A stretch of 64,000 bases of DNA from positions 32,030,180-32,094,179 of the forward strand of contig CM046858.1 of assembly GCA_025617745.1 (NCBI GenBank), read 5' to 3'. The stretch is from Heliocidaris erythrogramma (taxonomy: Eukaryota > Echinodermata > Echinoidea > Camarodonta > Echinometridae). The translations under genes and the position numbers were made by a program. Numbering within the stretch: the stretch's first letter is position 1; each line of letters opens with the position of its first letter. The notes below the pieces were generated by a model. It did not search any database. It was not told the origin of the DNA and saw only the letters and a list, made by a program, of their open reading frames with translations. Of this stretch, positions 19,422-31,715 are shown in pieces.

Positions 19422-22400
19422 CTCTACCAAAGAGAAATCTCCCCAAGGTTTTGATGTAGCGAAGAACATTCGTCTTGTGCCAAAATTTGATGAAGAGGGA
19501 GTTGATGCATATTTTGTATCATTTGAAAAAGTGGCCAAGAGGTTGGAATGGCCTCAGAAATACTGGACTCTGCTTCTTCAAAGCGTTTTTGTGGGAAAGG
19601 CTGCAAAGGTCTACTCGTCTCTCTCTGAAGAGCAATCATGTGACTATGCTACAGTGAAGAATACTATTCTTAATGCATATGAGTTGGTCCCAGAAGCATA
19701 CAGACGTAAATTTAGGAATATGCAAAGACAATCAGGCCAGACCTATGTTGAGTTTGCTAGGGAACAAGAAATGATGTTTGACAAGTGGTACAGATCATTG
19801 AAAGTTGACAAAGATTTTGCCCAACTGAGAGAAGTTGTCCTCTTAGAGGAATTCAAAAAGGGTGTTCCTTTTGGCGTTAAGTCTCACCTAGATGACCAAA
19901 GAATTACTCAATTGAGTAAGGCAGCTGTGGTAGCTGATGAATTTGAGGTCACACACAGAGGTAGTGGGGATAGGCTTCCTTTCAAAAACTTTCAGAATAA
20001 GAAGGGTAAAGGGGCATTTGAATCCCACAAGAAATTTGGTGAGGAAAAAAATGCTAGCAAGGAGAATGACACTGACAAGTCTCAGGCAGATAGAGGCGCG
20101 AAATCCAATGAAAGATCTGCTGGTCAAAGTTCCAAAGTCTGTTTTCATTGTAATAAGCCAGGACATTTGAAAAAGTCCTGTTGGGAACTGATTGGGAAAC
20201 CAACCAAAAGTAAGAAAGATGTGGGCTTAGTCAAGCAATCAAGTGTTCTACCCAAGGAGTCTGTCCAGTTGGAATCAGTCCAAGATGTTGAGAGTGTTTC
20301 TCTAGTATTTGCCGATAAGGTCAAGAAGGTTGATGAGAGCTTTAGAAGCTTTTTGCATGATGGTGAGGTATCCCCCTGTTCGACTGGTGCTGTAGGTAAG
20401 CCAGTGGTTATCCTTCGAGATACAGGGGCTGCTCAGTCCCTGATGATGTCAGGGCATTTAACTCTCCCACCAGAGAGTTCAGAGAATGCCAAAGTTTTGG
20501 TTCGAGGCATTGGTCCGGATTATGTGTCGGTTCCTTTGCATAAGGTCGACTTAAAGTGTGACCTAGTTAGTGGTCCTGTAACTGTTGGTGTCGTACCGGA
20601 ATTACCCGTGGACGGGGTTGACTTTTTGTTGGGTAACGACTTGGCTGGAGAGAAAGTTGTTGCATCTCCAGTGGTTTCAGAGAAGCCGGTTGAGGTAGCT
20701 GAAACTGAACGGTTGCAGGAGGATTTTCCTGGAATTTTCCCGGATTGTGTTGTTACTAGGTCTCAGGCTCGTAGGGCTGAACAGGATGATGCGGATTCTA
20801 TGGATGTGGAGGAGAGTACGGATGTCTGGTTAGCTGAAACCTTTTTCAAGGACTTGGATGGGGATAATGTTGAAGGCTCTGTTGCAGACAATGATGAGTT
20901 GTTTAGCAAATCTTCCCTTGTACAGGCACAACAGGCGGATCCAGAATTGAAAGGCTTGTCACAGACAGCATGTTCTGAGGCTGAGGCTGATAAGGTTCCT
21001 GAGTGCTATTATGTCAAAGGTGACATATTGATGAGGAAGTGGAGACCTCCCCGGAGACCAGCTGATGAAGAGTGGTGTGTAGTTCACCAAGTTGTTGTTC
21101 CTCCCTGTTACCGCACAGAGATTCTGAGGATGGCTCACGAGTTGCCTATGGCAGGTCATTTAGGTATTCGGAAGACGGAGGATAGGGTCATGAGGCATTT
21201 TTATTGGCCGAAGATGCACAAGGATGTTGTGCAGTTCTGTAAGACATGTCATACATGTCAGGTTGTTGGGAAGGCACAGCCTTCTATCAAGCCTGCTCCC
21301 TTGATACCGATACCTGCATTTGATGAACCTTTTACTAGGGTTCTTGTTGACTGTGTTGGACCCTTACCCAGAACTAGGTCGGGTCACAAGTATCTTCTTA
21401 CGATTATGGATTTGTCTACACGTTTTCCAGAGGCAATACCGTTGAGAAGTATCACTGCAAAGACAGTAGTACAGGCGCTAGTGCAGTTTTTCACTAGGTA
21501 TGGTTTGCCCAAGGAAGTTCAGTCAGACCAAGGATCGAATTTCATGTCAGGAGTGTTTCAGCAAGTGATGCATGAGTTAGGGATAAAGCAGATCAAGTCA
21601 TCCGCTTATCATCCACAGTCCCAAGGTGCATTAGAACGCTATCACCAGACCCTGAAGACCATGCTTAGGGCTTATGGTGAAGAGTATCCTGATGACTGGG
21701 ATAAAGGTATCCCATTCTTGCTGTTCGCGACCAGGGATTCCCCAAATGAGTCGACGGGTTTCAGTCCATTTGAGCTGGTCTATGGTCATGAGGTTAGGGG
21801 TCCCCTTAAGCTGATCAAAGAAAAGTTCATGGGTCAGAATGATGAGGTAAACCTTCTTGACTATGTGTCAAAGTTTCGAGAAAGGCTCTCAAAGGCTTGT
21901 GAGGTAGCCAAAGAACACTTGAAAGTGTCGCAAGCTAAAATGAAAACACAGGCAGACAAGAAGGCAAAAGAGCGCAACTTCAAGCCTGGAGATAGGGTGT
22001 TAGTGTTGTTGCCTTTGCTAGGTGAGCCCTTGAAAGCTAGGTTTAGTGGTCCCTACACTGTCAAAAAGAAACTGAATGATGTCAACTATGTGATCAGTAC
22101 CCCTGACAGAAGAAAGAGTCAAAGAGTATGTCATGTAAACATGCTGAAAGAATACTTTGAACGTGAGGCTAATCAGCCAGTAGGTGTAGCACATGTTGTA
22201 AAAGAAGAGAAGCTAGAAGATGTAAATGAAGGCAAGATAGAGACAGAGAGTGAATTGTCTCACACAGATGTGTCTACAAATGAACCATGTGGAGTGAAAT
22301 TGTCTAACTCAGAAATGTTAGAAAATTTGGATGATGCACTGAAGCATCTCTCTGATGAACAGAGAATTGACATATCTGGCTTGTTGAAAGATTATAAGCA

Positions 22401-23721
22401 TGTGTGTAAAGATAGACCAGGTCGTACTGCCTTGACTGTACATGATGTAGATGTAGGTGATGTAAAACCTATCAAACAACATCCATATAGACTTAATCCA
22501 AGCAAGTTGGAAAAAGTGAATGAGGAAATCCAGTTCATGTTAGATAATGACATAATTGAACCAAGTCAGAGTAGTTGGAGTTCCCCTATTGTAATGGTCC
22601 CAAAGCCGGATGGCTCTCAGAGATTTTGTATAGATTACCGCAAGGTAAATGCAGTCACTAAGACCGACTCATATCCAATTCCTAGGTTGGAAGATTGTAT
22701 CGATAGGGTTGGGAACTCTGCCTTTGTCACTAAGATAGACTTGCTGAAGGGATATTGGCAGGTGCCACTGACTGACCGAGCCAAAGAAATATCAGCCTTT
22801 GTCACACCTGATGGCTTATTTCAATGCAAAGTCATGCCTTTTGGAATGAAAAATGCACCAGCAACCTTTCAAAGATTGACAAATCAGGTGATTGCTGGGC
22901 TTGACAATTGTGTTGTGTACATAGATGACATCTTAGTGTACAGTGATACATGGAATGACCATCTCAATCATTTGAGATTACTGTTTGACAGATTAGATGA
23001 AGCCAACTTAGTAGTTAATCTGATGAAGAGTGAATTTGGCAAGGCAAAGGTCACTTATCTTGGTCATGTGGTTGGTCAGGGGCAAGTGCTACCAAGAGAA
23101 GCAAAGATTCAGGCAATCTTAGACTTCCCCATTCCCACAACTAAGAAAGAGTTGCTCAGATTCCTAGGTATGAGTGGTTTCTACAGGAAGTTCGTTCCAA
23201 ATTACAGTACTGTGGTTAGTCCACTGACAAACTTGCTGAAAGCAAAAGTGAAGTATGTATGGTCTGATGCATGTCAGAGATCATTTGAGAAGTTGAAGGC
23301 CATTTTGGTGAATGAGCCTGTTTTGGCAGCTCCAAACTTCACAAAGCCATTCAAGGTGGCTATTGATGCCAGTGATGTTGGAGTGGGAGCAGTGTTGCTC
23401 CAAGAGGATGAAGATGGCTTTGAAAAATCAGTCTGTTACTTCTCAAAGAAACTCAACCAATATCAGAAGAAGTATTCAACTATCGAAAAAGAGGCTCTGA
23501 GTCTTGTACTCGCTCTCCAGCAGTTTGAGGTGTACCTAACCAACAGTAATGGTGATATCATGGTCTATACAGACCATAATCCTCTTGTGTTCTTGGAGAA
23601 ATTCAAAACAAAGAACCAAAGACTGTTCAGGTGGAGCCTTATGCTCCAACCTTTCCCCTTGAAAATTGTACATATTCGTGGAAAGAATAATGTGATTGCT
23701 GATGCTCTTTCAAGAATGTAA
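19276..23721 (+). CDS. Gag-Pol polyprotein: zinc knuckle, protease, integrase, RT, RNase H
   Basis: 1481 codons without a stop. In order: Gag domain (~60-240), CCHC knuckle CFHCNKPGHLKKSC from residue 289, protease DTG at 382-384, integrase HHCC zinc finger (~621-661), and integrase core D692, D751, E787 (35 residues between D751 and E787, the classic spacing). A GPY/F-type motif (FSGPYTVKKKL) follows near residue 923. RT has KIDLLKGYW and YIDD at 1215-1218; RNase H starts with Asp1364 (AIDASDVG) and ends with HIRGKNNVIADALSRM. No chromodomain was seen. The first ~20 residues are off-frame read-through of a charged repeat, so the real start is upstream at 19008. Integrase ahead of RT sets this apart from ordinary gypsy elements. 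All key catalytic residues are present. Confidence 0.93.
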   Translation: MRGKKNKNKEKWKWKKNKKQREMEMEREREEREYQLKMREMELVYANTNSTKEKSPQGFDVAKNIRLVPKFDEEGVDAYFVSFEKVAKRLEWPQKYWTLLLQSVFVGKAAKVYSSLSEEQSCDYATVKNTILNAYELVPEAYRRKFRNMQRQSGQTYVEFAREQEMMFDKWYRSLKVDKDFAQLREVVLLEEFKKGVPFGVKSHLDDQRITQLSKAAVVADEFEVTHRGSGDRLPFKNFQNKKGKGAFESHKKFGEEKNASKENDTDKSQADRGAKSNERSAGQSSKVCFHCNKPGHLKKSCWELIGKPTKSKKDVGLVKQSSVLPKESVQLESVQDVESVSLVFADKVKKVDESFRSFLHDGEVSPCSTGAVGKPVVILRDTGAAQSLMMSGHLTLPPESSENAKVLVRGIGPDYVSVPLHKVDLKCDLVSGPVTVGVVPELPVDGVDFLLGNDLAGEKVVASPVVSEKPVEVAETERLQEDFPGIFPDCVVTRSQARRAEQDDADSMDVEESTDVWLAETFFKDLDGDNVEGSVADNDELFSKSSLVQAQQADPELKGLSQTACSEAEADKVPECYYVKGDILMRKWRPPRRPADEEWCVVHQVVVPPCYRTEILRMAHELPMAGHLGIRKTEDRVMRHFYWPKMHKDVVQFCKTCHTCQVVGKAQPSIKPAPLIPIPAFDEPFTRVLVDCVGPLPRTRSGHKYLLTIMDLSTRFPEAIPLRSITAKTVVQALVQFFTRYGLPKEVQSDQGSNFMSGVFQQVMHELGIKQIKSSAYHPQSQGALERYHQTLKTMLRAYGEEYPDDWDKGIPFLLFATRDSPNESTGFSPFELVYGHEVRGPLKLIKEKFMGQNDEVNLLDYVSKFRERLSKACEVAKEHLKVSQAKMKTQADKKAKERNFKPGDRVLVLLPLLGEPLKARFSGPYTVKKKLNDVNYVISTPDRRKSQRVCHVNMLKEYFEREANQPVGVAHVVKEEKLEDVNEGKIETESELSHTDVSTNEPCGVKLSNSEMLENLDDALKHLSDEQRIDISGLLKDYKHVCKDRPGRTALTVHDVDVGDVKPIKQHPYRLNPSKLEKVNEEIQFMLDNDIIEPSQSSWSSPIVMVPKPDGSQRFCIDYRKVNAVTKTDSYPIPRLEDCIDRVGNSAFVTKIDLLKGYWQVPLTDRAKEISAFVTPDGLFQCKVMPFGMKNAPATFQRLTNQVIAGLDNCVVYIDDILVYSDTWNDHLNHLRLLFDRLDEANLVVNLMKSEFGKAKVTYLGHVVGQGQVLPREAKIQAILDFPIPTTKKELLRFLGMSGFYRKFVPNYSTVVSPLTNLLKAKVKYVWSDACQRSFEKLKAILVNEPVLAAPNFTKPFKVAIDASDVGVGAVLLQEDEDGFEKSVCYFSKKLNQYQKKYSTIEKEALSLVLALQQFEVYLTNSNGDIMVYTDHNPLVFLEKFKTKNQRLFRWSLMLQPFPLKIVHIRGKNNVIADALSRM

Positions 23722-23922
23722 AGAGAGAAATTACTCTTTTTTGTGACAAAGTTTGTCATAGTATAATTGCATTTTTCTTTATTGATGGTCCTTAAATACA
23801 TGTGTGATATGACTTGTAATGCCTTTGTACAGGATGAAAGGCTTATCTGGATAATTTGAAACAGGTTGAATCTTAAAGAAACCTTTACTACGGTAAAGCT
23901 TTCTTTTTCCCGGTGGGGGAGG
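23722..23922 (+). other. 3' untranslated stretch ending in the polypurine tract
   Basis: About 200 bp after the pol stop without a frame. It ends GGTGGGGGAGG directly against the 3' LTR (purine core GGGGGAGG, 23915-23922). The purine tract would prime plus-strand DNA synthesis. Confidence 0.8.
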
Positions 23923-24986
23923 TGTCATATAATTAAGGAATCTTCTAGAAGGAAGTTATTTTTCCAGTTTTCTATATGATTTTATGAACATAGAAATTTC
24001 CAGAAGAGAGAGTATTATTCATATGTGAAAAGTGAATGTAATGTGTAGCAGTGAAATAATCAGAATGCACATCCAGTAGAGAGAACATTCTAGATCTTTA
24101 CATTGTGTGTGATGTACTATAGGATAATTGCAATGTATAATGTACATGTTGGAATGTGTTGATTACATGTATCCTGACCTTTACATGAACCTTTTAGTAA
24201 GAGTGTAACATTGCAATGAGTCTATTTATAGAAAAGGGGAATCCCCTTCCTTTGTTTGTTACAACTAGAACTATATAGAACTTACAAGAGAGTTCCAAAC
24301 CTTCATGAATATTGTAGTAGAATGTAGAAAATTCTAATTAAGGGTTGAGATTGTATATAAGCTGGGAGCTTGCACAGAAATTTCAGAATTTATACCCTGA
24401 ATACATCGTGGAGCATATATTGCATAAGTTCTCAGTTAACACCATCTGATATTGATATCAACCTGTGGAGATCATCTTGGACCTCATCTTGGACTTCATC
24501 TTGGACCTCATCCTTGACATATTTGACGTCGTGTTCGACATCGTTATTGACATTGTGGTCAACATCGTCATTGACATTGATTATCGAGATTGCAGTTGAC
24601 ACTGTTATCGACATTGTGATTGCCATCGTCTTGGACATCGTCATCGACATCATTATCGACATCGATGACCTCCTGAATTATTTTGGACATTCTTCGGCTG
24701 GATCTGGAATCTTCTTTTGCCAGTTGGACAACATACCGTTTGGATTCAATATTTGTGGATTAGCAGCCAACTTACTCTACCCTTCAAGAACATTCTGGAC
24801 TAATAGGAATTTCCCAGCTGAGAAATTGTAAGTCTTTACCAGTTTAAGTACATGTAGTGTATTTGTACCTAGAATCTGTAATTCTGTTATATCTGATGTT
24901 GGTAAATATTTAAATTAAACCATACATCATCTAAAGTTAACATCTTTTGTTTGATTCTTATCTTTTGTGGATTTTGGATCATAACA
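23923..24986 (+). repeat. 3' LTR
   Basis: 1064 bp, same length as the 5' LTR and essentially identical. It is followed by ATAT at 24987-24990, matching 17790-17793. Confidence 0.95.
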
Positions 24987-24990
24987 ATAT

Positions 24991-26189
24991 AGAAATCTCG
25001 ACTGGATAGAGTAAATGAAACAATTCTGATTCAGATGCAATAAGCCACTTCGGAGATGCAATCTGAGCATGAGCAGATAAAGGTCATCTGTACCAAATTC
25101 TAAAACCCACTGACATTAATATTCGATATGTGCTCATGAATGTCATGTAATCATCATTCAATTATGCACTAATGGTGCATTCCATGATATCCAGGTGGAA
25201 GTATTCTTTTTAAAGGGGGAAACAAAAGCTATTCATGAGGCACCTCTATCACTCCCAGAGTTATTTTTCTGAAGTGCACATAAAGGGACCCTCCATGTCT
25301 AAAATATCTGTGGATATTTGGGGTCATTTGTACCATGCGCTAACCCCGAAATGGCTTATTATTAGTGAACAGAAGTTATATTTGTAAACAAATCTTTCGG
25401 CATATTACTCCCAGTGTTATATTCCTCCCCAGTCAAGCTTCTTCGCTTACTAACCAGAAGTTATATTGTTTTTTATTCATATTCACTCATTCTTATGCTT
25501 TCTCGCTACATCTCCTTTTCCCTCAAAACGTTATCATTCTCTGCCATCTCTGGAAGTGACTAGTCATTTGGTTAGATTTATCCGGTCATAATCACAGGAG
25601 TTACAATCGTTTGATACAATGTTGAGTTCATTAGTTATTCATTTCCAATAAAAATCAATTATCAAATCTGTGACTTCACCATTTCATACACGTCACTTTT
25701 AGGGTGTTACTGATCCTTCACCTTTGCACAGTTTTGTGAAAGGTATAGGCCTATACAATGTATAGATTTTTATCTCGGAACCCATTTATAAAAATGGAAA
25801 AATAAAATACTACTAATAAAACGTACCTGTCTTTGATGAGTAAAACGCTCACATAAATAAAAAAAAAGATGTAACATATCTTAAAACAAGATATTTTTAG
25901 AATATGCTGTTCTTTCAGGAAATAGGCCTAAGTAGCCACAGAGACATACATCGCATCATACTGAAATATTAATATCCGCCCTCCTCCGGTCTCATAATGA
26001 CCCCGTCATGTCAATCAGACATAAAATAACTTTATGACATTATAGTTTTGACATTCGGAGATAATCATTCGTCTGCCTCGGATCACAACCCGATCCTACA
26101 TAGCTATTTGTCCGATGTCAAAGGTTAAAGATGAGAGGTCAATGAAACGTATCTTCTCAGATTAACACCAGAGCCAGGATGGCACTGAT
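24991..26189. other. Non-coding stretch
   Basis: No gene or recognised repeat. Patches such as AATAGGCCTAAG and short low-complexity runs only. Confidence 0.5.
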
Positions 26190-26781
26190 TAAAGGGCAAT
26201 CCAACCTTGGTAAGAAGTTGATTTGTGTGAAAGCAGGAAAAATAAGAAAAACAGGATGGTGAAAGTTTGAAAGAAATCGGACAAGGACTAAGAAAGATAT
26301 GGATGTTTGAAAAATGAGATCACTACAACTATGCGAATCTCAAATTGGCAATTTGGTGAGTTGATTGTGACATGTTTGTGGGCAACTCTCCCGTTTGTCG
26401 TACACAAAAATATCATTAATTTGCGGTTTTCTTCGAGGCGCTTTTACCCTCAGGGCAGGACTCAAAGTATATTGGACATAGCATATTGTTATAGGTCCTC
26501 ATGAGAGAAAAATATGCTAAGTAATACATTTTGAACAAAAGTGACATTTTAGTCATTTTGTGTGCTGGAGCGAATGGGGGGTTGTCCACAGCTACATCAC
26601 AGTGACATTACCTATTCGGCCAATATGAAATTCCCATATGTATATTGATTACAACTTTCAAAAATTCATAACTTTGCTATTGCTTGTCCGATTTCGTTCA
26701 AACTTTTATCAATCTGCTTCTCTGATTTTTCCTCTTTCTTTCAAAGCAACTTGCTAAGTATTAAGGTTGGATTTCCCTTTA
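26190..26781. mobile_element. Foldback MITE family A, full copy, TA-bounded
   Basis: Left end TAAAGGGCAATCCAACCTT, right end AAGGTTGGATTTCCCTTTA (inverted, about 18 of 19). The arms also share GTCCGATTTC-type sequence further in. TA at each edge suits a Tc1/mariner-type target duplication. There is no coding capacity; the ORF at 26307 is random. A solo end is at 13395-13474. Confidence 0.75.
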
Positions 26782-29700
26782 GCACGAGAGGATAGCGCTC
26801 CCCCCCCCCCCCCGTGTTAAAATTTACTTTCAGAGTCATGATACATTCACATATTTTGAACACATTCATGTGAAAAAATATAACTGCATTATTTTTAAGG
26901 GGGACATGAGGGCAATGCCCCAACACATATAGGCCCTATATACATCTATATATAAAATTATGTAACATGAGTCTCGTTCTGAACGAAAGTGGCCTAACAA
27001 AAGACTAATAAAAATGCAAACTGAAATAGCGGAAAATTAAGCGATTTCTTAATATTATCGAGCGTACGAACCAGTGGTTCATTAATTTTGTCATAAATAA
27101 AATATAAATCCACAAACTGTCAGCTATTGTGTCTCGAAAAGTTTGATCACCGGGTTCGCTCACTTCGTTAACTCTTGGAACTCGTTTTCTTACGATAAGA
27201 CCATCCCTTATAACATGTCCTTATGAGTGCACATGGGGACACGAATTGTGTCCCGTGCCCCCCCCCCCCCCCCCCCTCCCCCATTTTTTTTTTACTCTGA
27301 AGCCAAGGCATGGACGCGCAACTGACTCTTGAAAATTATATATTCTGTTAGTAATACGTATTTTGAAACGATTTAGTCTTTATAACACATAGATGAGACA
27401 GCGCAGACCTGTAACAAACAGACAAATAGGGAAGTAGAAATACATGTATGCTCCAGATTATCTTGTAAATCTGTCAAGCTATCCCACTCACTCTTATCCT
27501 CGCTTAATAAACAAATATTATTACGTGGGTGATATGTCAAGGGAGTAATAGAAAACTGGTTAATGTTATCAATTTTATTCACCTCTCCCACTCACTCGTA
27601 AATTACCCCCTTTCTCGACCTGTCTGTTATAGGCGGATGGGGTGGGGAACGAAATGGTAGCGGAAATGGAAAGCAAAAAAAAAATATTTTTGATCAAGAG
27701 TTTCTGAGCTCAAAATGTGCACCATTCATTCTGTTTCAGTTCTATTTGCAAGTGTTTCGTTTCATGTTGCTTTCTTCGTGATGGTGTGCCCAACCCCTTC
27801 AGGTTGTAGTTTTATTACATGTAAATTCCCCGAATGTTTATGCACAGTCCCAGGCAATTACTTCTATGTTGTGTTAGAAAACAAGGCTTAAGGCATGGTA
27901 AAAGATGAGTCATCTGCCTTCTATTTGACGGTGTTTTATTTGACTATGGTCTTCTCTCTCGTGGCTCACCCCTCGGATACCAATGAACATAGGTGGGGAA
28001 AGAAAAGTAAGTGATGAGGGAGAAATAGAACGGGATAGATCATTAGAAAGGGGAGGTACTGAGTGCAGAATGAGCAGGGGATAGAAAGAGAAGATAGCAG
28101 GGGAGGAGATGATGGTAGAAAGAGAGGCGGAATAGAGAGCAAAATAGAAAGGGCATAGTGTGAGGATCGAACGCATGTAAAAGTAGTAAAAAATGACCCG
28201 ATAGCACTTCCTTCTTTTCACTCATGAAATACGAATCCTTCAAGGCTTTTTTTTTAAATATGAATTACTGGGCATTAACCAGATCAATTAGCAAGAAAGG
28301 GCGACATTATATAGACTTATGAATTACGTTGCATTACTAAGTATCACACATATATCATGGGCTCATCAAGGAGCGACGGATTCTTTTTCTTTTAAACAGC
28401 GGAATTTGCATATCTTTCGCCTCCCAGTTAATATATGAATTCATTTCAATATTAATTTTCCTCTTTTGATTTAATTCTTATTATTTTCTTTTTCATTATA
28501 CGTGCCGCGGCTAGCATAGCATGACATAACACTTTCTTTAAAGTAGAACTTTAATGATTTTAAATATTGGCTTAATACTTATTATTGCATAGATGGCATA
28601 AATTAAACAAGGTTATCCAAATTCAACGCTTGGAAACATTTGAAGTAATGATTATTATCAATTATAAAACGGTAAAATACAGCCCCCGATATAGCAACTG
28701 AAGAGCTCCTCGAACGCTGCTGAGATATGTGACGACACACCATGGACCAGTCCTGTCTAAGCAGACGATGTCCCATAACATCTTACACATTTTTCAGAGC
28801 CTATTTTGTCATCTCCTCTTCACTTATTTCTCTTCCTTCACTAGCGTCAGTCTTAATGTTAGTCTGTTGCCTCACTCTTATAACTTCGTGTATGGTATTA
28901 TTTTGATGAAAACTGCAGCGTTAAAAAAATAAAGGAATGAGTCACTTGTAAACAAAATAAGACGCCATTGTATTTTCAGCTGCTTGCACCGGGGCATGTT
29001 CGGCGTTTCAAGAGGGAACGAATACCATCCTGCTATTATTCGGAGGGCTTTTCAATTTGAAAGTGGGGTTTATTTCATTGATCATTGACCCTTCTCATGT
29101 GTATTTACAATCAAATGGTTTTAGCTATCAGAATCAGAATCAGTTTCACTTTCCCATTATAATGGTGTGAAATAAGGTCATGTTTAAATACACCAAACTT
29201 TTTATAATTTGATAAATAATTGCATTGCAATTCGTTCATTCATTATAGGACGTCGTCTGCTTAAGCAGGATCGATCCCGAGTGTGACGACATCAAAACAT
29301 CGCTATATTTCTGGCGAATCCTCGGATATTCCAGATGCTGAGAAGAGCTTTTATTTGTGTTGTTTTTATAATCATCAGATACGCAGTTGACATAAAACTT
29401 ATACGATTGCCATCTGTAAGCTTCCCAGTTTCTAGTGATACATTAATTGCCATATTTGTGATTTTCTTTGAATACCTACTTTAAGACACCGACATCGTCG
29501 TATAGGACTATGGTCGTGGACATGATCGTCAAGCAGTTTGCTATGAGTCATACCATTTTTTTACATTCATAATTATATAGCTGGTGCCACTTTGCCTCAA
29601 GTATACAGTATCTCTCTCCCACTCTCTCTCTCCCTCTCTCCCTCACTCATGGTTTTTTTTTATGCGACCCTAACTTTGAACCGATAATTTCCCCAAATAC

Positions 29701-30963
29701 CCCTCAAATAAGACTTCTAAAAGGATATTTAGAAACAAAACAACAAAAAATGGTTTTGCTCAAATGTCTTTTGCTTTAACTAACAGGCAAAAAAGAGTCA
29801 TTATTTCAAAGATAATTTCCAACATCCTATTTCGCCGACAGAAAATTTATTGTGGAGTTTGGCCAACTCGGTTCCAGTAGGTAACAATGTGTTGCTTTGT
29901 TAGGCAAGCATGTAACAAATGAGTATACGCAATGCTGTGCCCAACTGAAACCGAGTTGGCCAAACTCGGTGTATGGATGCTTCTGGGCTAAAATCATTGT
30001 TGAAAATGAACCAATTTCTCATATAAAGAAAAAATACGCTATACTTTGTTTTATGAAACAAAACGGAAAAGTTTTGATCGGATCTCTCATGAGCCCTATG
30101 GACCTAACATTGACTGTTTATTTTGAATGACCTTCCTCTGTCTGGCAATGAACCACTTGCAATCGAATAAATCAAATATTAACCCTGGGGGCCCATAACT
30201 TTAACTTAACTTTCTCCTCCATAAAGTACTGCCGCTTGATCGTTAGACCAGGGAATTGTTACCCTGGTTAGACAACAAATTCAGTGGATTCTTATAAAAC
30301 TTGACCTTTTCCGTCTAGTTCCTCAAAATGGCTAGAGCAGATGTAGACCATGAGAGGGATGCATGTGCAGACAGAGCGACGAGGGGAGGGGATGTACAAA
30401 CCTACTCTTTTAAACAATTCGACTGGATTCAAGCCGTATGTATGTCCCTCATACAGTTTTTCCATTAAGTCATATTGATAAAACTGTCGTCTGACATGGC
30501 TGACATACTAGTAATCGAGTACGTGTTTTACCGCTGTATGCTTGTACCGCTATGTAATTATTCTCTGAAATTATCGTATTAAATTAATCCTAATACTCAA
30601 ATCATTAAACTAAGTACGGTAGCACAAAATTAATCTTGATTCTAATAATATTATTACCTCTACGTAGCCCATGACTACAATAACAAATCGTGTAATATTT
30701 GTTGGTCGTTGGCCGTGCATGAGCTAGTGAGTAAATATTACACCCCAAGCTGTTTTTAAAATACATCAAGGGTACTATGACTAGATACGGTCTATCGAAA
30801 TCGATTAACTTCTTTCATTTAGCTCATTATATTCTAGCCTATACTGGCAAAGTACTTTATTTCAGCTCTGCAAATGAGGTCCTGTGCATGACGTTTACAG
30901 GGAACAACATTACCTCAATCATGTCTGCGACGTCAGTAGTGAGATGAATATGTCTAAACTTTA
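26782..30963. other. Long non-coding stretch
   Basis: No convincing exon on either strand. It has C14 at 26800-26813, C19 at 27258-27276, a (TC)n-like tract at 29608-29647 and the 19-bp inverted repeat at 29855-29967. Purine-rich 27940-28110 gives false ORFs. Confidence 0.5.
29855..29967. repeat. Perfect 19-bp inverted repeat
   Basis: GAGTTTGGCCAACTCGGTT at 29855-29873 and its exact reverse complement at 29949-29967, with a 75-nt loop. Each arm is itself nearly palindromic (GAGTT..GGCC..AACTC). Confidence 0.9.
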
Positions 30964-31715
30964 AAATGATTTTGAGTTTTGGAAAAGGCGAGACGTAAAA
31001 ATCTCACATAAAGAATCAACAAGGATTTTTTCAATGACAACTAACAAACAATTTTGATAAGATATCTGAGTAATCAATGGGGCAAAGTTATCGGACTCGT
31101 TATTGAATATCATTTTCAACACTTTTTTTTCTTCAGCAAGACTGATTACATTTCGTAGATCTAAAGAACCCATGTACTGTGTATGAAAAAAATCGGGATG
31201 ACTTGAAACCATTTTTCTCAAATTGCAATTCCATAACCAAAACTGAAGATAAACTTTATAAACATGATAAATGACTTTATCACCAGGAAACTTAATCACA
31301 CTAATTCACGGTTAGGCAGGTCGTTGAGATTGAGTTCTGGTCATGCAATTACATTGTGAAAGAAATTGTCTCAGAGCAATTGGGAAAGTTTGATCATGTC
31401 TACATAAGAATTGTTTTATACTGTGTTGTTTTGGAATCATCAAAATAGATTTTTAAAAACTGACCCAATCTCGGTGAAAAGCACATGCACTGCACACAGA
31501 AATAGGTATATGGGACTACACACAAAAGTGGAATGAATGTTCGGCCCGAACATTGCAGCTGTTTCTAGTCATATCTCGAATATGAGGGCATTTGAAGAAC
31601 AATCCTTTTCAAGGGATTTTACGTCTATGATTACATAAAACATGTAAAAGGAATGAGAAATCTCACAAATTATTTTTCACCTTTCCCAGAACTCAACCTT
31701 TCCTATAAGGCTCAT
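30964..31715. mobile_element. Foldback repeat family B, fuller copy
   Basis: Left end (30970-31010: TTTTGAGTTTTGGAAAAGGC) is inverted at the right end (31675-31705: CACCTTTCCCAGAACTCAA), giving long imperfect inverted ends about 750 bp apart. The interior shares blocks with 12605-13170, where a retroposon is nested. Here the corresponding point (31463-31467) is uninterrupted. Confidence 0.65.

Larger units (their letters stand above)
17794..24986 (+). mobile_element. Near-intact Ty3/gypsy LTR retrotransposon with integrase before RT (Gmr1-like)
   Basis: A 7193-bp element with two 1064-bp LTRs (TGT...ACA), a primer-binding site, one long gag-pol frame, a purine tract and a 4-bp target duplication ATAT (17790-17793 and 24987-24990). 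Pol order is protease, integrase, RT, RNase H. RT sequence is Ty3/gypsy-type but the order is that of Ty1/copia, the hallmark of Gmr1-like elements known from fish and invertebrate deuterostomes. The LTRs differ at only three positions I could find, so insertion is recent. One A insertion in gag is the only obvious lesion. Confidence 0.93.
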
